Assembly: GCA_003454605.1 (NCBI GenBank)
Contig: DMKD01000031.1
Coordinates: forward strand, 1 to 14,920
Origin: Spirochaeta sp.
Lineage (GTDB): Bacteria > Spirochaetota > Spirochaetia > UBA9216
DNA: 14,920 nt
Reading direction: 5' to 3'
The stretch's first letter is position 1. Each line of letters opens with the position of its first letter. Both the position numbers and the translations under genes were made by a program. Below, one piece after another: positions 8,043 to 14,920 of the stretch. The notes below the pieces were generated by a model. It made no database searches and was not told the origin of the DNA. It saw only the letters and a list, made by a program, of their open reading frames with translations.

Positions 8043-8071
8043 TTGACATAAAAAAAATATCTTTCTAAACT
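8043..8071 (+). promoter_or_regulatory. Sigma-70-type promoter of the Cas2-like/prfB operon
   Basis: A perfect -35 TTGACA (8043-8048) is followed by a 17-nt A-rich spacer and a -10 TAAACT (8066-8071, 4 of 6 with the key TA...T). Only 6 nt separate the -10 box from the ATG at 8078, so transcription should start at about the A of the start codon. No Shine-Dalgarno precedes that ATG, consistent with a leaderless mRNA. The tight packing of all following genes suggests this promoter drives the whole rightward operon. Confidence 0.65.
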
Positions 8072-8077
8072 GTAAGT

Positions 8078-8350
8078 ATGTTTGTTGCTGTTATTTGTGA
8101 TATTGCCGACGCCGGACACCGTGATATGGTGGTTGATTATCTGATGAGATATGGATTCTCTGAAATTATTGATAATACCTTTGAGACAACCTCGATAAGT
8201 GAGAAAGCACTGTTGAGACTCAAGCGTGATATCGACAAATCCACTGATTTTTATGATAAAATCAGGTTTTATCAGTACCCTTTTGAGGATACAATGGTAA
8301 TATCATTTCTAAAAGAAAAAAAATGGAAGAAGTCCGTAATAAGGACTTAA
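8078..8350 (+). CDS. Small Cas2-like ferredoxin-fold protein, stand-alone
   Basis: A 90-aa cytoplasmic protein whose layout matches Cas2/VapD-like small proteins: a first strand ending in the acidic motif CDIAD (Asp8, the position of the Cas2 metal-site Asp), a helix with HRDMVVDYLMRYGF, a strand with DNTFE where Cas2 has the xSxFE segment, a helix ISEKALLRLKRDI, and a closing strand DKIRFYQYPF. No other cas gene and no repeat array are present, so a role in CRISPR adaptation is unlikely. It leads an operon and lies 14 nt upstream of prfB. It might be a nuclease-like or purely structural relative; function is unknown. The ATG is supported by the promoter position and by the beta-strand beginning right at residue 2. 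The fold call is by motif order only. Confidence 0.7.
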   Translation: MFVAVICDIADAGHRDMVVDYLMRYGFSEIIDNTFETTSISEKALLRLKRDIDKSTDFYDKIRFYQYPFEDTMVISFLKEKKWKKSVIRT

Positions 8351-8364
8351 TACAAGGAGTATAT

Positions 8365-9469
8365 ATGCTGCAGGATGTTGAGTCCGGAATTAAAGAATTT
8401 GAAGAGAAGATCCTAGAAACATGGAGGCGTCTTTGACCCGGACAGCCTGAAAACTTCGATAAGCGATCTCGAAACAAAGACTGCTGAGCCTGATTTTTGG
8501 AATGATCGGGAGACGGCGGAGAAAATACTTGGAAAATTAAAAATCCTCAAGGGAAGATTCGAACCCTGGGCGGGGTTAAAAACCGAAACTGATGATCTCA
8601 GGGAACTTTATGAACTAGCTGTTGATGAAGACGATCAGAGCGTTGAACAGGAACTTGCTGAAAGCCTTGAGCGGATGGAGGCAGAATTCGACAGGCTTGA
8701 AGTTCTTGAACTTCTGGGCGCGAAATTCGACACCAATAACGCTTTCCTGACTATACATTCCGGAGCGGGAGGCACCGAGGCCTGCGACTGGGTGAATATG
8801 CTGTATCGAATGTATTCGCGGTGGATTGAACGTAATGACTTAAAGTATCAGATCCTTGATATGCTTGAGGCTGAGGGCGGTATCAAATCCGTTACACTTC
8901 AAATCAACGGCGAATATGCACATGGCTATCTAAAGGGTGAATCAGGTGTGCATCGCCTGGTTAGAATCTCACCATTCGATTCAAGCTCAAGACGTCATAC
9001 ATCCTTTGCCTCAGTTTATGTTTCACCGGTTATCGAAGATGATATTGAGGTAGATGTGCGGACGGAAGACATCCGAATAGACACCTACAGGGCATCAGGA
9101 GCCGGCGGTCAGCATGTAAATAAAACAGATTCCGCGGTCCGGATAACCCATCTCTCTACAGGAATTGTAGTGCAGTGTCAGAATGAGCGCAGTCAGCATA
9201 AGAACAAGGCTACTGCAATGAAAGTACTGAAATCCAGACTGTTTGAACATTATCAGGTGGAAAAAGAAAAAGAGCAGGAAAAACATGCTCAGGAAAAAAA
9301 GGATATATCATGGGGTAACCAGATTAGATCCTATGTTTTTCACCCGTACAATATGGTTAAGGATCACAGGACAAAATGTGAGACCGGCAATATCCAGGCT
9401 GTGATGGACGGCGATATTGAAAAATTTATTGAAGCTTATTTAAAATGGAATCGGATGGGAAGTAAGTGA
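8365..9469 (+). CDS. prfB: Peptide chain release factor 2, programmed +1 frameshift (join 8365..8433, 8435..9469)
   Basis: RF2 ends translation at UGA and UAA codons by triggering hydrolysis of peptidyl-tRNA on the ribosome. The ATG at 8365 has AAGGAG (8354-8359) as ribosome binding site. Frame zero gives 23 residues, then TGA at 8434-8436. Shifting +1 at CTT continues with LDPDSLKTS and yields 367 aa in all, close to the 365 aa of E. coli RF2. The RF2-specific stop-recognition tripeptide SPF is at residues 202-204 and the catalytic GGQ at 247-249 (within SGAGGQHVNKT). The in-frame ATG at 8675 is internal. The shift lets low RF2 raise its own synthesis, the classical autoregulation. The stop overlaps the GTG of the next gene by 4 nt. 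Confidence 0.97.
8423..8437 (+). promoter_or_regulatory. RF2 programmed +1 frameshift signal
   Basis: GGAGG (8423-8427) acts as an internal Shine-Dalgarno, followed by the CGT codon and the slip site CTT-TGA-C (8431-8437). The 3-nt gap between the Shine-Dalgarno-like element and CTT matches E. coli prfB, where AGGGGG-TAT precedes CTT-TGA-C. tRNA-Leu on CTT slips to TTT, skipping one base so that GAC is read next. Both the frame-zero and the +1 products match RF2 on either side, so this is a real signal and not a sequencing error. Confidence 0.96.
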
Positions 9470-9840
9470 AAAGAAATCGGAATGCGGGTATATTAATTGT
9501 TGATGATCTTCCGTTCATGCGAACTGCAATAAGGGAAATCCTGAATGCAGAAGGACTTACCGTTGCCGGTGAAGCCGAGAACGGCAGGAAATGTCTTGAA
9601 TTCTATTACCGCAATCCGGTTGAGCTAGTTCTTCTTGATATAACAATGCCCGTCATGGACGGGATTGAGACTCTGAAGAAACTAAAGAGGATGGATCGAA
9701 ATGTGAGGGTCGTAATGTGTTCGGCTATGGGGCAGGATAAATATATAATACGTTCTATTCAGCTGGGAGCGAGAGACTTTATCGTAAAACCCTTTAAGCC
9801 GGAGCGGATCATTTCGGCTGTCAGAAAGGCTATAGGTTGA
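9466..9840 (+). CDS. CheY-like single-domain response regulator
   Basis: A 124-aa receiver domain with no output domain. Acidic pocket residues are Asp13 and Asp14, the phospho-acceptor is Asp58 (LLDITMPVMDG), the switch Ser is 86 (VVMCSAMG), the aromatic switch is Phe105 and the conserved Lys is 108 (VKPFKP). The site is complete, so phosphorylation is expected, but the partner kinase is not in the window. The SAMGQ segment is common in stand-alone CheY-type proteins; whether this one works in chemotaxis or another pathway cannot be told here. GTG start at 9466 shares GTGA with the prfB stop and has GGGAAG just upstream, so it is translationally coupled to RF2. Confidence 0.93.
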   Translation: MKRNRNAGILIVDDLPFMRTAIREILNAEGLTVAGEAENGRKCLEFYYRNPVELVLLDITMPVMDGIETLKKLKRMDRNVRVVMCSAMGQDKYIIRSIQLGARDFIVKPFKPERIISAVRKAIG

Positions 9841-11271
9841 ATGTATAGAAAAAGTTTCAGATGGGTTGTTCTTGCTGTTGTACTGCTTCTTTTTATAGAT
9901 CCTGTTTTCGCTTCAGACGAATCCGCTCTAAAGCTCGGAGTGTGCAGGTTTGATTATCTTGGTGAGCGTGAAGAAGCTCTGGCCAGCGGGATATCATCAA
10001 GATTTTTCGAAACAGTAAGCGGTATCAGAGATCATAAAACGAATCCGGAAGAAATCGCGAAAATATTGTCTCTAGAAAAAGAAGAATTAATAATTCAAAA
10101 TATAATTTCTCTTGAAAAACTCTATTCCGAAAAAGATAAACTTATCTTTACAGTATCTGAAGATAATCTCAGCTCTGAGCTTGAAAAAAAGAATGCTGAA
10201 ATTGAACGGAAAAAAACTGATATAGAAGAACTGAAGCAGGAAAATGAAACGTCAGGGCAGAATCTGATAAATGAATCGGGGTTTATTCCGTTGGACATTC
10301 TGAAACCTGACGACGGATTTGTATTTACGAGAATTCCCGGCGCAATTACTGAGAGTGCCCGTGAATACGGGCTGGATTTTATAGTCTACGGTTTTCTCGA
10401 AACAATAGATGACTATGAGTATCTGGAAGCCAGACTCTGGAATAACATCCTCGGAAAAGATATCTATATCTGGAGGACGGCACTCGAGACGGAAAATATC
10501 AATGATTTGATTAGGCCGGGACTCAAAGGAATAAAAACAGTGCTTCTCGGCAGAAACTGGGCGGAAATAAGTCTCCGAGGTCCAGAAAACACTATGATAT
10601 ATATTAACGGAAAGTTCACCGGTATCGGCAGCGTTAACCGGGTCATGGTTGAGCCCGGAAATGTTGATATCGAATTAAAAAAGGCCGGAAGCGAGAGTAA
10701 ATCTGTGAGCATCGTGCTTGAAAATGCTGAGTTTACCGAGCTTGAGTATGAACTCAACGAGGTTGATGCAGGAACTGTTATTATTCAGACATGGCCCGCG
10801 GGTGCTGATATTTATCTGGATTCTGTCTGGACAGGTCATAGCCCGCTGAGACTTGAACCGCAGAATGAAACCTCAGCGGTAAGAATAAAGATGGACGGTT
10901 TTGAGGAAAGGAATTTTTTTATAAACGGCGAGACTGAACGTCTTATTAATATGAATCTGAAACCCTTGAGCGCTGGCCGGGAGGATTTGATTCCAGAAAG
11001 CCGAAAGCGGTTTTATTCAAGTATGGGCAGTTTTATTATATCTATACCTTTGACGTCATTGTTTTCGAGTATGATCGATCAGTCAAAGAGTGCATATAAC
11101 CGTGAGATGGCGCTTAATGGCGCAGGAGCTGAAACTGACAGGCTTTTCAAACTTAACAGAGCGGAATACGCTCTATATTTAGTCTCGTCGGGGCTGAATG
11201 TTATAATGCTTTTAGATACAATAATACAGGCTGTTGATTATGTAAGCAGCGTTGAATATTTCAGTGATTGA
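9841..11271 (+). CDS. Exported PEGA-domain protein with coiled coil
   Basis: A 476-aa protein with a signal peptide (hydrophobic 8-20, probable cleavage near VFA-S, residue 24). Residues about 30-62 and 160-215 resemble a beta-rich domain (LKLGVCRFDYLGEREE; FIVYGFLE). Between them, 75-138 is strongly charged and helical, likely a coiled coil. Two PEGA-type repeats follow (about 240-305 and 310-375), the second with the family pattern TWPAGADIYLDSVWTGHSPLRLE. Two hydrophobic stretches near the C-terminus (about 395-412 and 442-464) could be membrane segments. PEGA proteins are common surface or periplasmic proteins in spirochaetes, usually of unknown role. The ATG directly follows the TGA of the regulator gene; AAAGG/AGG in that gene's end serve as ribosome binding site. 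Confidence 0.85.
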   Translation: MYRKSFRWVVLAVVLLLFIDPVFASDESALKLGVCRFDYLGEREEALASGISSRFFETVSGIRDHKTNPEEIAKILSLEKEELIIQNIISLEKLYSEKDKLIFTVSEDNLSSELEKKNAEIERKKTDIEELKQENETSGQNLINESGFIPLDILKPDDGFVFTRIPGAITESAREYGLDFIVYGFLETIDDYEYLEARLWNNILGKDIYIWRTALETENINDLIRPGLKGIKTVLLGRNWAEISLRGPENTMIYINGKFTGIGSVNRVMVEPGNVDIELKKAGSESKSVSIVLENAEFTELEYELNEVDAGTVIIQTWPAGADIYLDSVWTGHSPLRLEPQNETSAVRIKMDGFEERNFFINGETERLINMNLKPLSAGREDLIPESRKRFYSSMGSFIISIPLTSLFSSMIDQSKSAYNREMALNGAGAETDRLFKLNRAEYALYLVSSGLNVIMLLDTIIQAVDYVSSVEYFSD

Positions 11272-11283
11272 GAGGTATGGTCC

Positions 11284-12153
11284 GTGGCAAAAGCCGGTTT
11301 AGGTGAGAGACTCAAAAAATTATTTAACAAATCCGGGAAAGGCGAAGACTTTTACGAAGATTTTGAAGATATGCTTATAGAAGGCGATATAGGAGCATCG
11401 GTGGCGATGGAGCTCAGTGATAAACTGCGTGAACGCTTCGGTCGGAAAGGTCCGGATAATCGTGATGAGGTAAGCAGTGAATTGAAGACTGTAATCAGCA
11501 GCATGATTAAATCAGCGGATCCCGCAATTGATCCGGGAAAAACCACGATACTGATGGTTCTCGGAGTAAACGGGGTTGGAAAGACCACATCAATTGCCAA
11601 GATAGCTGACTTCTACCGTCGCGAATACAGCATCGATGCTGTTTTAAGCGCTGGTGATACATTCAGAGCGGCTGCAATAGACCAGCTTAAGATTCATGGT
11701 GAACGTCTGGGAATAAGGGTCGTGCATCAGCAGCCCGGCTCAGATCCGGCGGCGGTTATATACGACAGCATTGAGAGTGCCGGAGCACAGGGCTCAAAGC
11801 TGATTATTGCCGATACAGCAGGGCGAATGCATAATAAGGCGAATCTTGTGAAAGAACTTCAGAAGATCGATAAGATTGTCAGTTCAAAGGCCGCCGATGC
11901 AGATTACCGAAAAATTCTCGTTATTGATGCCACCACAGGGCAGAACGGCTTTCGGCAGGCAGAGATGTTTAATGAAGCAGTGGGCATTGATCAGATTATC
12001 CTTACGAAATATGACTCAAGCGCAAAGGGCGGAGTTGCTGTGTCTATCTCCGCAAAACTGGGGCTGCCGTTCTCATTCATAGGGACAGGTGAAAAGTATT
12101 CCGATTTGAAGAGATTCAGCCCCGATGAATATGTTGATAATCTACTGTTATGA
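11284..12153 (+). CDS. ftsY: FtsY, signal recognition particle receptor GTPase
   Basis: SRP receptor that docks ribosome-nascent chain-SRP complexes at the membrane and, with Ffh, controls release by GTP hydrolysis. The 289-aa protein is the NG core with almost no acidic A domain. An amphipathic start (LGERLKKLFNKSG) can act as the lipid-binding helix. The N domain spans about 20-85. G1 is GVNGVGKT (94-101); the DTFRAAAIDQL segment follows (125-135); G3 is DTAGR (177-181); DATTGQNGF (215-223) is typical of SRP GTPases; G4 is TKYD (241-244, more often TKLD); and G5 is GTGE (267-270). The GTG start at 11284 is chosen from AGAGG (11271-11275) 8 nt upstream and the fit to the family N-terminus. 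Its TGA overlaps the next ATG. Confidence 0.96.
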   Translation: MAKAGLGERLKKLFNKSGKGEDFYEDFEDMLIEGDIGASVAMELSDKLRERFGRKGPDNRDEVSSELKTVISSMIKSADPAIDPGKTTILMVLGVNGVGKTTSIAKIADFYRREYSIDAVLSAGDTFRAAAIDQLKIHGERLGIRVVHQQPGSDPAAVIYDSIESAGAQGSKLIIADTAGRMHNKANLVKELQKIDKIVSSKAADADYRKILVIDATTGQNGFRQAEMFNEAVGIDQIILTKYDSSAKGGVAVSISAKLGLPFSFIGTGEKYSDLKRFSPDEYVDNLLL

Positions 12154-13187
12154 AAAGAATTGTTTCAGTCATTCTGCTGCTGAGCACGGCATTGTTCTGC
12201 TTTGCTGAAGATTACTATGAGTCGAATATTCTCGGAATGAAGCTCAAACAGTTAGAATCTCCGGAGACTGCCGGGACTGATTATATATTGACGATCAAGA
12301 TAGATGATGTCGGAAATGAGATCCGTTTTCTTGATAAAGACAGAATCCGGGTTTCTAAAACAGAGCTGTTCAGAGAAGGTGCAAGGCTGACCGAACAGAC
12401 TGAAGAGGCCGACCGCAGTATCAGGGTGGTGCGTGAAAACGGAATTATCGTGTCCGAGTTTACCGAGCGGTCAGATGGAAGCAGCGAACTCATTGATTAC
12501 AGTTATACAGGCCGGCGCCTGATATCGACTGCAGTAAGCATTGACGGGGAGAGGGCCTATTCGGACAGCTACTATTACACGGATTCCGGCAGACTATTAG
12601 ATGTTGAAAGGAATTACAGCTCGTCGCCGGATAAGCTTAGTCTGTCTTTTATATTTGATAATGGCCGGATTTCGAGCTTCTGGATGAACTCGGAAGACCG
12701 GGGGAATTATATACGGTTTGATTCTGAGGGGATAGTTCTCAATGAAATATTCGGTTCAGACGGCTGGAATGAAACGAGGGAATACAGCAGGTTATCAGAC
12801 GGCAGGCAGGTTGAACTGATCAGGAATATTGACGATGGAACTAGCGTCACTCTGACCTACGATGCTGAAAACCGGCTTCTTGACAGTCTGAGCAGAGACA
12901 GTGAGGGCAGAATACTTGTAGAATCAGAATGGCAGTATAAATCCGGACGGCTGATTTCGTATAAGATACGTAAGGAGCTTTCGCTCGAGCTATTCATCTT
13001 TGAATGGAGCGGAGAAGGGACACTGGTAAAAGAAACCTACTATAAAAACGGGAACATCATTCAGCTGACTGAGTATCAGGATGAGGATGATTTCACCGAG
13101 CTGCTGTACAGGAACGGTACGGCTGTATTAAAAATTATATATGCTGACGGTGAGCGAATCGGAACTGTTCAGCTTCAGGAAAATTGA
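12150..13187 (+). CDS. Exported protein with YD-like beta repeats
   Basis: No named family recognised. The 345-aa protein has a signal peptide (KR, hydrophobic 4-17, probable cleavage after CFA, residue 19). From about 115 to 340 it is built of short beta-hairpin-like units, spaced about 20-30 residues, each with aromatic residues followed by a D/N-x-GR-L turn: YSYTGRRLIS (117-126), YYYTDSGRLLD (141-151), FIFDNGRISSF (167-177), LTYDAENRLLDS (235-246), WQYKSGRLISY (261-271), YYKNGNIIQL (297-306). The pattern resembles YD/RHS or MORN-like sheet repeats, without the RHS core or a toxin tail. A periplasmic location is likely given the signal peptide and the neighbouring FtsY and Lol genes. It overlaps ftsY by 4 nt (ATGA) and the next start by 1 nt. 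Confidence 0.75.
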   Translation: MKRIVSVILLLSTALFCFAEDYYESNILGMKLKQLESPETAGTDYILTIKIDDVGNEIRFLDKDRIRVSKTELFREGARLTEQTEEADRSIRVVRENGIIVSEFTERSDGSSELIDYSYTGRRLISTAVSIDGERAYSDSYYYTDSGRLLDVERNYSSSPDKLSLSFIFDNGRISSFWMNSEDRGNYIRFDSEGIVLNEIFGSDGWNETREYSRLSDGRQVELIRNIDDGTSVTLTYDAENRLLDSLSRDSEGRILVESEWQYKSGRLISYKIRKELSLELFIFEWSGEGTLVKETYYKNGNIIQLTEYQDEDDFTELLYRNGTAVLKIIYADGERIGTVQLQEN

Positions 13188-14383
13188 TGTTAAAAAAATG
13201 GGTATTATTTATATCCTCAAGATATATAAGAGCAGACAGGAAAAACAGAAAGGTATCTCCGGGGGTACTGTCTGCTGCGGGGATAGCGGTTGGCGTTCTC
13301 GCTCTGATTTCGGTTATTTCGGTGATGAACGGTTTTCAGATGGGGTTCATTGAGGACATCCTTGAGATCTCATCATTCCATTTGAGAATAAGCGATATCG
13401 ATCAGGACAGTCTCAGCGAAATAAGGGCGGTGAAGGGCATAAAATCAGTGTTGCCCTTCTATGAAACGAAAACCCTGGTAACTAGCCCGTACGCCATAGA
13501 ACCATGTCTCGTCAAAGGGATTCCTGCTGATGCACGTGAACTCGATCCTGCTCTATTCAGTCAACTGAATATTTTCAGGGGTGATTATATTCCTGAAACT
13601 GAACACTCGCTGGTTCTCGGGCGTATTTTGGCTGTTAAGCTGGGGCTGAGCATAGGCGATACAGTCTCGATAATCGCATTAAACGGCGGGACGTTTAAAA
13701 ATCTTCGTCCCGAGACGACAGAATTCACCATTACGGGGCTGTTCCAGAGCGGCTATGATGATTTTGATATGAGCATGATGATCATGTCGGAGGATTCGCT
13801 GCTGGATATAGATTCAGCTGCCGTTCTGAAGTACGGTGTAAAACTTGACAACCGCTTTCGGGACCAGCAGGCGGCCTCAGAAATTGCCGGTATCAGCGGA
13901 GTTAACGCAGAGGATATCACCTCCTGGCGCGAATATAACCGTGCATTATTCAGCGCCCTCAGACTTGAGAAGGTGATGATGTTTCTCCTGCTCGGTCTGA
14001 TATTTATCGTTGTATCCTTCGGCATATTCAACTCGACAAGAAGAACTATTGCCGAGAAGCAGGAGGAAATCGGCATCCTTCGCGCAATCGGATCAACTCC
14101 CTCACAGATCAGGCAGATATTCATAATCGACGGGCTGATAATCGGAGCAGGCGGCGGGCTTGCGGGGGTTATCGGGGGACTGCTTGTCACCTACAACATA
14201 AACGGGATTCTAGGCCTCCTGTCTCTGCGATCATCATTTCTAATCAATCTGCCGGTAAGGGTAATGCCGGCAGAGATAATTTCAATATTTCTTTTCGCGG
14301 TACTTTTCTGCATCTTTTCAGCCTTCGCAGCTTCAGCAAAGGTATCGTCAATCACTCCGCAGGAGGTGCTTAGATATGAATAG
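13187..14383 (+). CDS. lolC: LolC/LolE-family lipoprotein-releasing permease
   Basis: Inner-membrane subunit of an ABC transporter (LolCDE type) that extracts lipoproteins from the inner membrane for transfer to the outer membrane. With the ATG start it has 398 aa, the family size. TM1 is at about 27-50, ending in the LolC/E hallmark VMNGFQ; a large periplasmic domain covers about 55-255; TM2 is at 262-283; a cytoplasmic coupling segment EKQEEIGILRAIG (289-301) contacts the ATPase; TM3 is about 311-336 and TM4 about 363-386. A TTG at 13184 is also in frame, but AGGA (13177-13180) is spaced 6 nt from the ATG and only 3 from the TTG. C versus E cannot be decided; a second permease may lie past the right edge. 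It is followed 12 nt later by lolD. Confidence 0.9.
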   Translation: MLKKWVLFISSRYIRADRKNRKVSPGVLSAAGIAVGVLALISVISVMNGFQMGFIEDILEISSFHLRISDIDQDSLSEIRAVKGIKSVLPFYETKTLVTSPYAIEPCLVKGIPADARELDPALFSQLNIFRGDYIPETEHSLVLGRILAVKLGLSIGDTVSIIALNGGTFKNLRPETTEFTITGLFQSGYDDFDMSMMIMSEDSLLDIDSAAVLKYGVKLDNRFRDQQAASEIAGISGVNAEDITSWREYNRALFSALRLEKVMMFLLLGLIFIVVSFGIFNSTRRTIAEKQEEIGILRAIGSTPSQIRQIFIIDGLIIGAGGGLAGVIGGLLVTYNINGILGLLSLRSSFLINLPVRVMPAEIISIFLFAVLFCIFSAFAASAKVSSITPQEVLRYE

Positions 14384-14395
14384 AGGATACAAACT

Positions 14396-14920
14396 ATGAG
14401 TCTTTTAAAACTGACCGGAGTTCGGAAAACATATGAAACGGAAGCTGAAGAGCTGCTGATTTTAAGGAATATAGATCTCGAAATAAACGCCGAGACAACA
14501 ACCGTAATAACCGGTGAGAGCGGCAGCGGCAAGAGCACGCTTCTAAACATCATCGGGGGGCTAGACAGAGCCGACAGCGGTAATATTGAAGTAGGCGGCC
14601 GGAGTATAGAATCGTTGAATGAGAATCAGCTGTCTGATTTCCGAAAAAGGCAGATAGGCTTCATTTTTCAGTTTCATTATCTGCTGAAAGATTTCACCTG
14701 TCTTGAGAATGTGATGATGCCGTTTTTCATGGCGGGCAACAGCAGGAAAGAGGCTGCGGCCAAGGCTGAATCCCTGCTCGAGCGGGTAAAGCTCGGTGAG
14801 CGGATGACGCATTATCCTTCTCAACTATCAGGCGGAGAGCGGCAGCGTGCCGCGCTCGCGAGGGCATTGATTAATGATCCGGAAATCATCCTTGCCGATG
14901 AGCCGACAGGCAATCTTGAT
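14396..14920 (+). CDS. lolD: LolD-like lipoprotein-releasing ABC ATPase (3'-partial)
   Basis: ATP-binding subunit of the MacB/LolD family, energising the neighbouring permease. The 175 residues in the window hold Walker A GESGSGKST (40-48), the Q-loop Gln92 (FIFQFHYLLKDFT, typical of LolD/MacB), the ABC signature LSGGERQ (144-150), Walker B ILADEP (165-170) and the start of the D-loop TGNLD. About 50 residues, including the switch His, are off the right edge. ATG at 14396 has AGAGGA (14382-14387) 8 nt upstream. LolD is favoured over a generic MacB-type ATPase because it sits directly after a LolC/E permease. Confidence 0.93.
   Translation, partial: MSLLKLTGVRKTYETEAEELLILRNIDLEINAETTTVITGESGSGKSTLLNIIGGLDRADSGNIEVGGRSIESLNENQLSDFRKRQIGFIFQFHYLLKDFTCLENVMMPFFMAGNSRKEAAAKAESLLERVKLGERMTHYPSQLSGGERQRAALARALINDPEIILADEPTGNLD

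Noticed and set aside
8078..8350. A CRISPR-Cas locus implied by the Cas2-like gene
   Set aside because: No direct repeat array, no cas1 and no effector in the window; the neighbours are housekeeping genes.
8675..9469. A 264-aa release factor starting at 8675
   Set aside because: The +1-frame sequence upstream of 8675 is clearly RF2 and joins to the ATG at 8365 by the frameshift signal.
12198..12200. Lipobox Cys17 in the YD-like repeat protein
   Set aside because: The residues before Cys (A-L-F) do not fit a lipobox, and a signal peptidase I site after CFA fits better, although spirochaete lipoboxes are relaxed.
13184..13186. TTG start for the LolC/E permease
   Set aside because: Only 3 nt from AGGA. 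The ATG three bases later has usable spacing and forms the TGATG overlap with the upstream stop.
13753..14190. Minus-strand open frame of 145 codons inside the permease gene
   Set aside because: Antisense shadow of a strongly supported gene. The Ser/Pro/Ile-rich composition reflects the reversed codons, and no domain is recognisable.

Overview
This window looks like ordinary chromosomal housekeeping and energy-metabolism DNA. It probably comes from a spirochaete (Spirochaetota, Spirochaeta/Treponema-like) with moderate G+C. The assignment is inference. It rests on a clostridial-type Rnf cluster in the order C-D-G-E-A-B, a GH57-family protein, periplasmic proteins built from PEGA, FnIII-like, TPR and YD-like repeats, an A-domain-less FtsY, and a LolC/E-LolD pair that implies an outer membrane. 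There are no RNA genes, insertion sequences, CRISPR arrays or prophage genes, and no gene-free stretch longer than about 130 bases.

Region 1 (1-4661, + strand) is the rnf operon. It is cut at the left edge inside rnfC and continues rnfD, rnfG, rnfE, rnfA, rnfB, with junctions that overlap, abut or lie about 12 nt apart. Together these make the membrane complex that couples ferredoxin:NAD+ electron transfer to Na+ or H+ transport. Two subunits carry notable substitutions: RnfD has Ser instead of Thr at the expected covalent-FMN site, and RnfB has lost all four cysteines of one C-terminal [4Fe-4S] site while keeping all four of its partner. Region 2 (4691-6700, + strand) is a GH57/4-alpha-glucanotransferase homologue 29 nt after rnfB. 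It keeps the nucleophile Glu but has lost the acid/base Asp motif and the N-terminal HQP motif, so it may be a pseudoenzyme.

Region 3 (6697-7950, - strand) is one exported protein with FnIII-like and TPR parts, convergent with the GH57 gene so that the stop codons overlap. Region 4 (7951-8077) is a short divergent promoter region. Each flanking gene has a candidate -10 box only 6-7 nt before its ATG and no clear Shine-Dalgarno sequence, which suggests leaderless transcripts.

Region 5 (8078-14920, + strand) reads as one long, tightly packed operon: a 90-aa Cas2-like protein, prfB (RF2) with the classical CTT-TGA-C programmed +1 frameshift, a CheY-like response regulator, a PEGA-domain protein, ftsY, an exported YD-like repeat protein, a LolC/E-type permease, and lolD (cut by the right edge). 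Apart from the two cytoplasmic regulators and RF2, the theme is protein targeting and the cell envelope: FtsY for the SRP pathway, LolCD for lipoprotein release, and several exported proteins.

I did not find a clear new multi-gene system. The best leads are the eroded GH57 next to rnf, the coordinated cluster loss in RnfB, and the stand-alone Cas2-like gene heading the RF2 operon on a probably leaderless mRNA.
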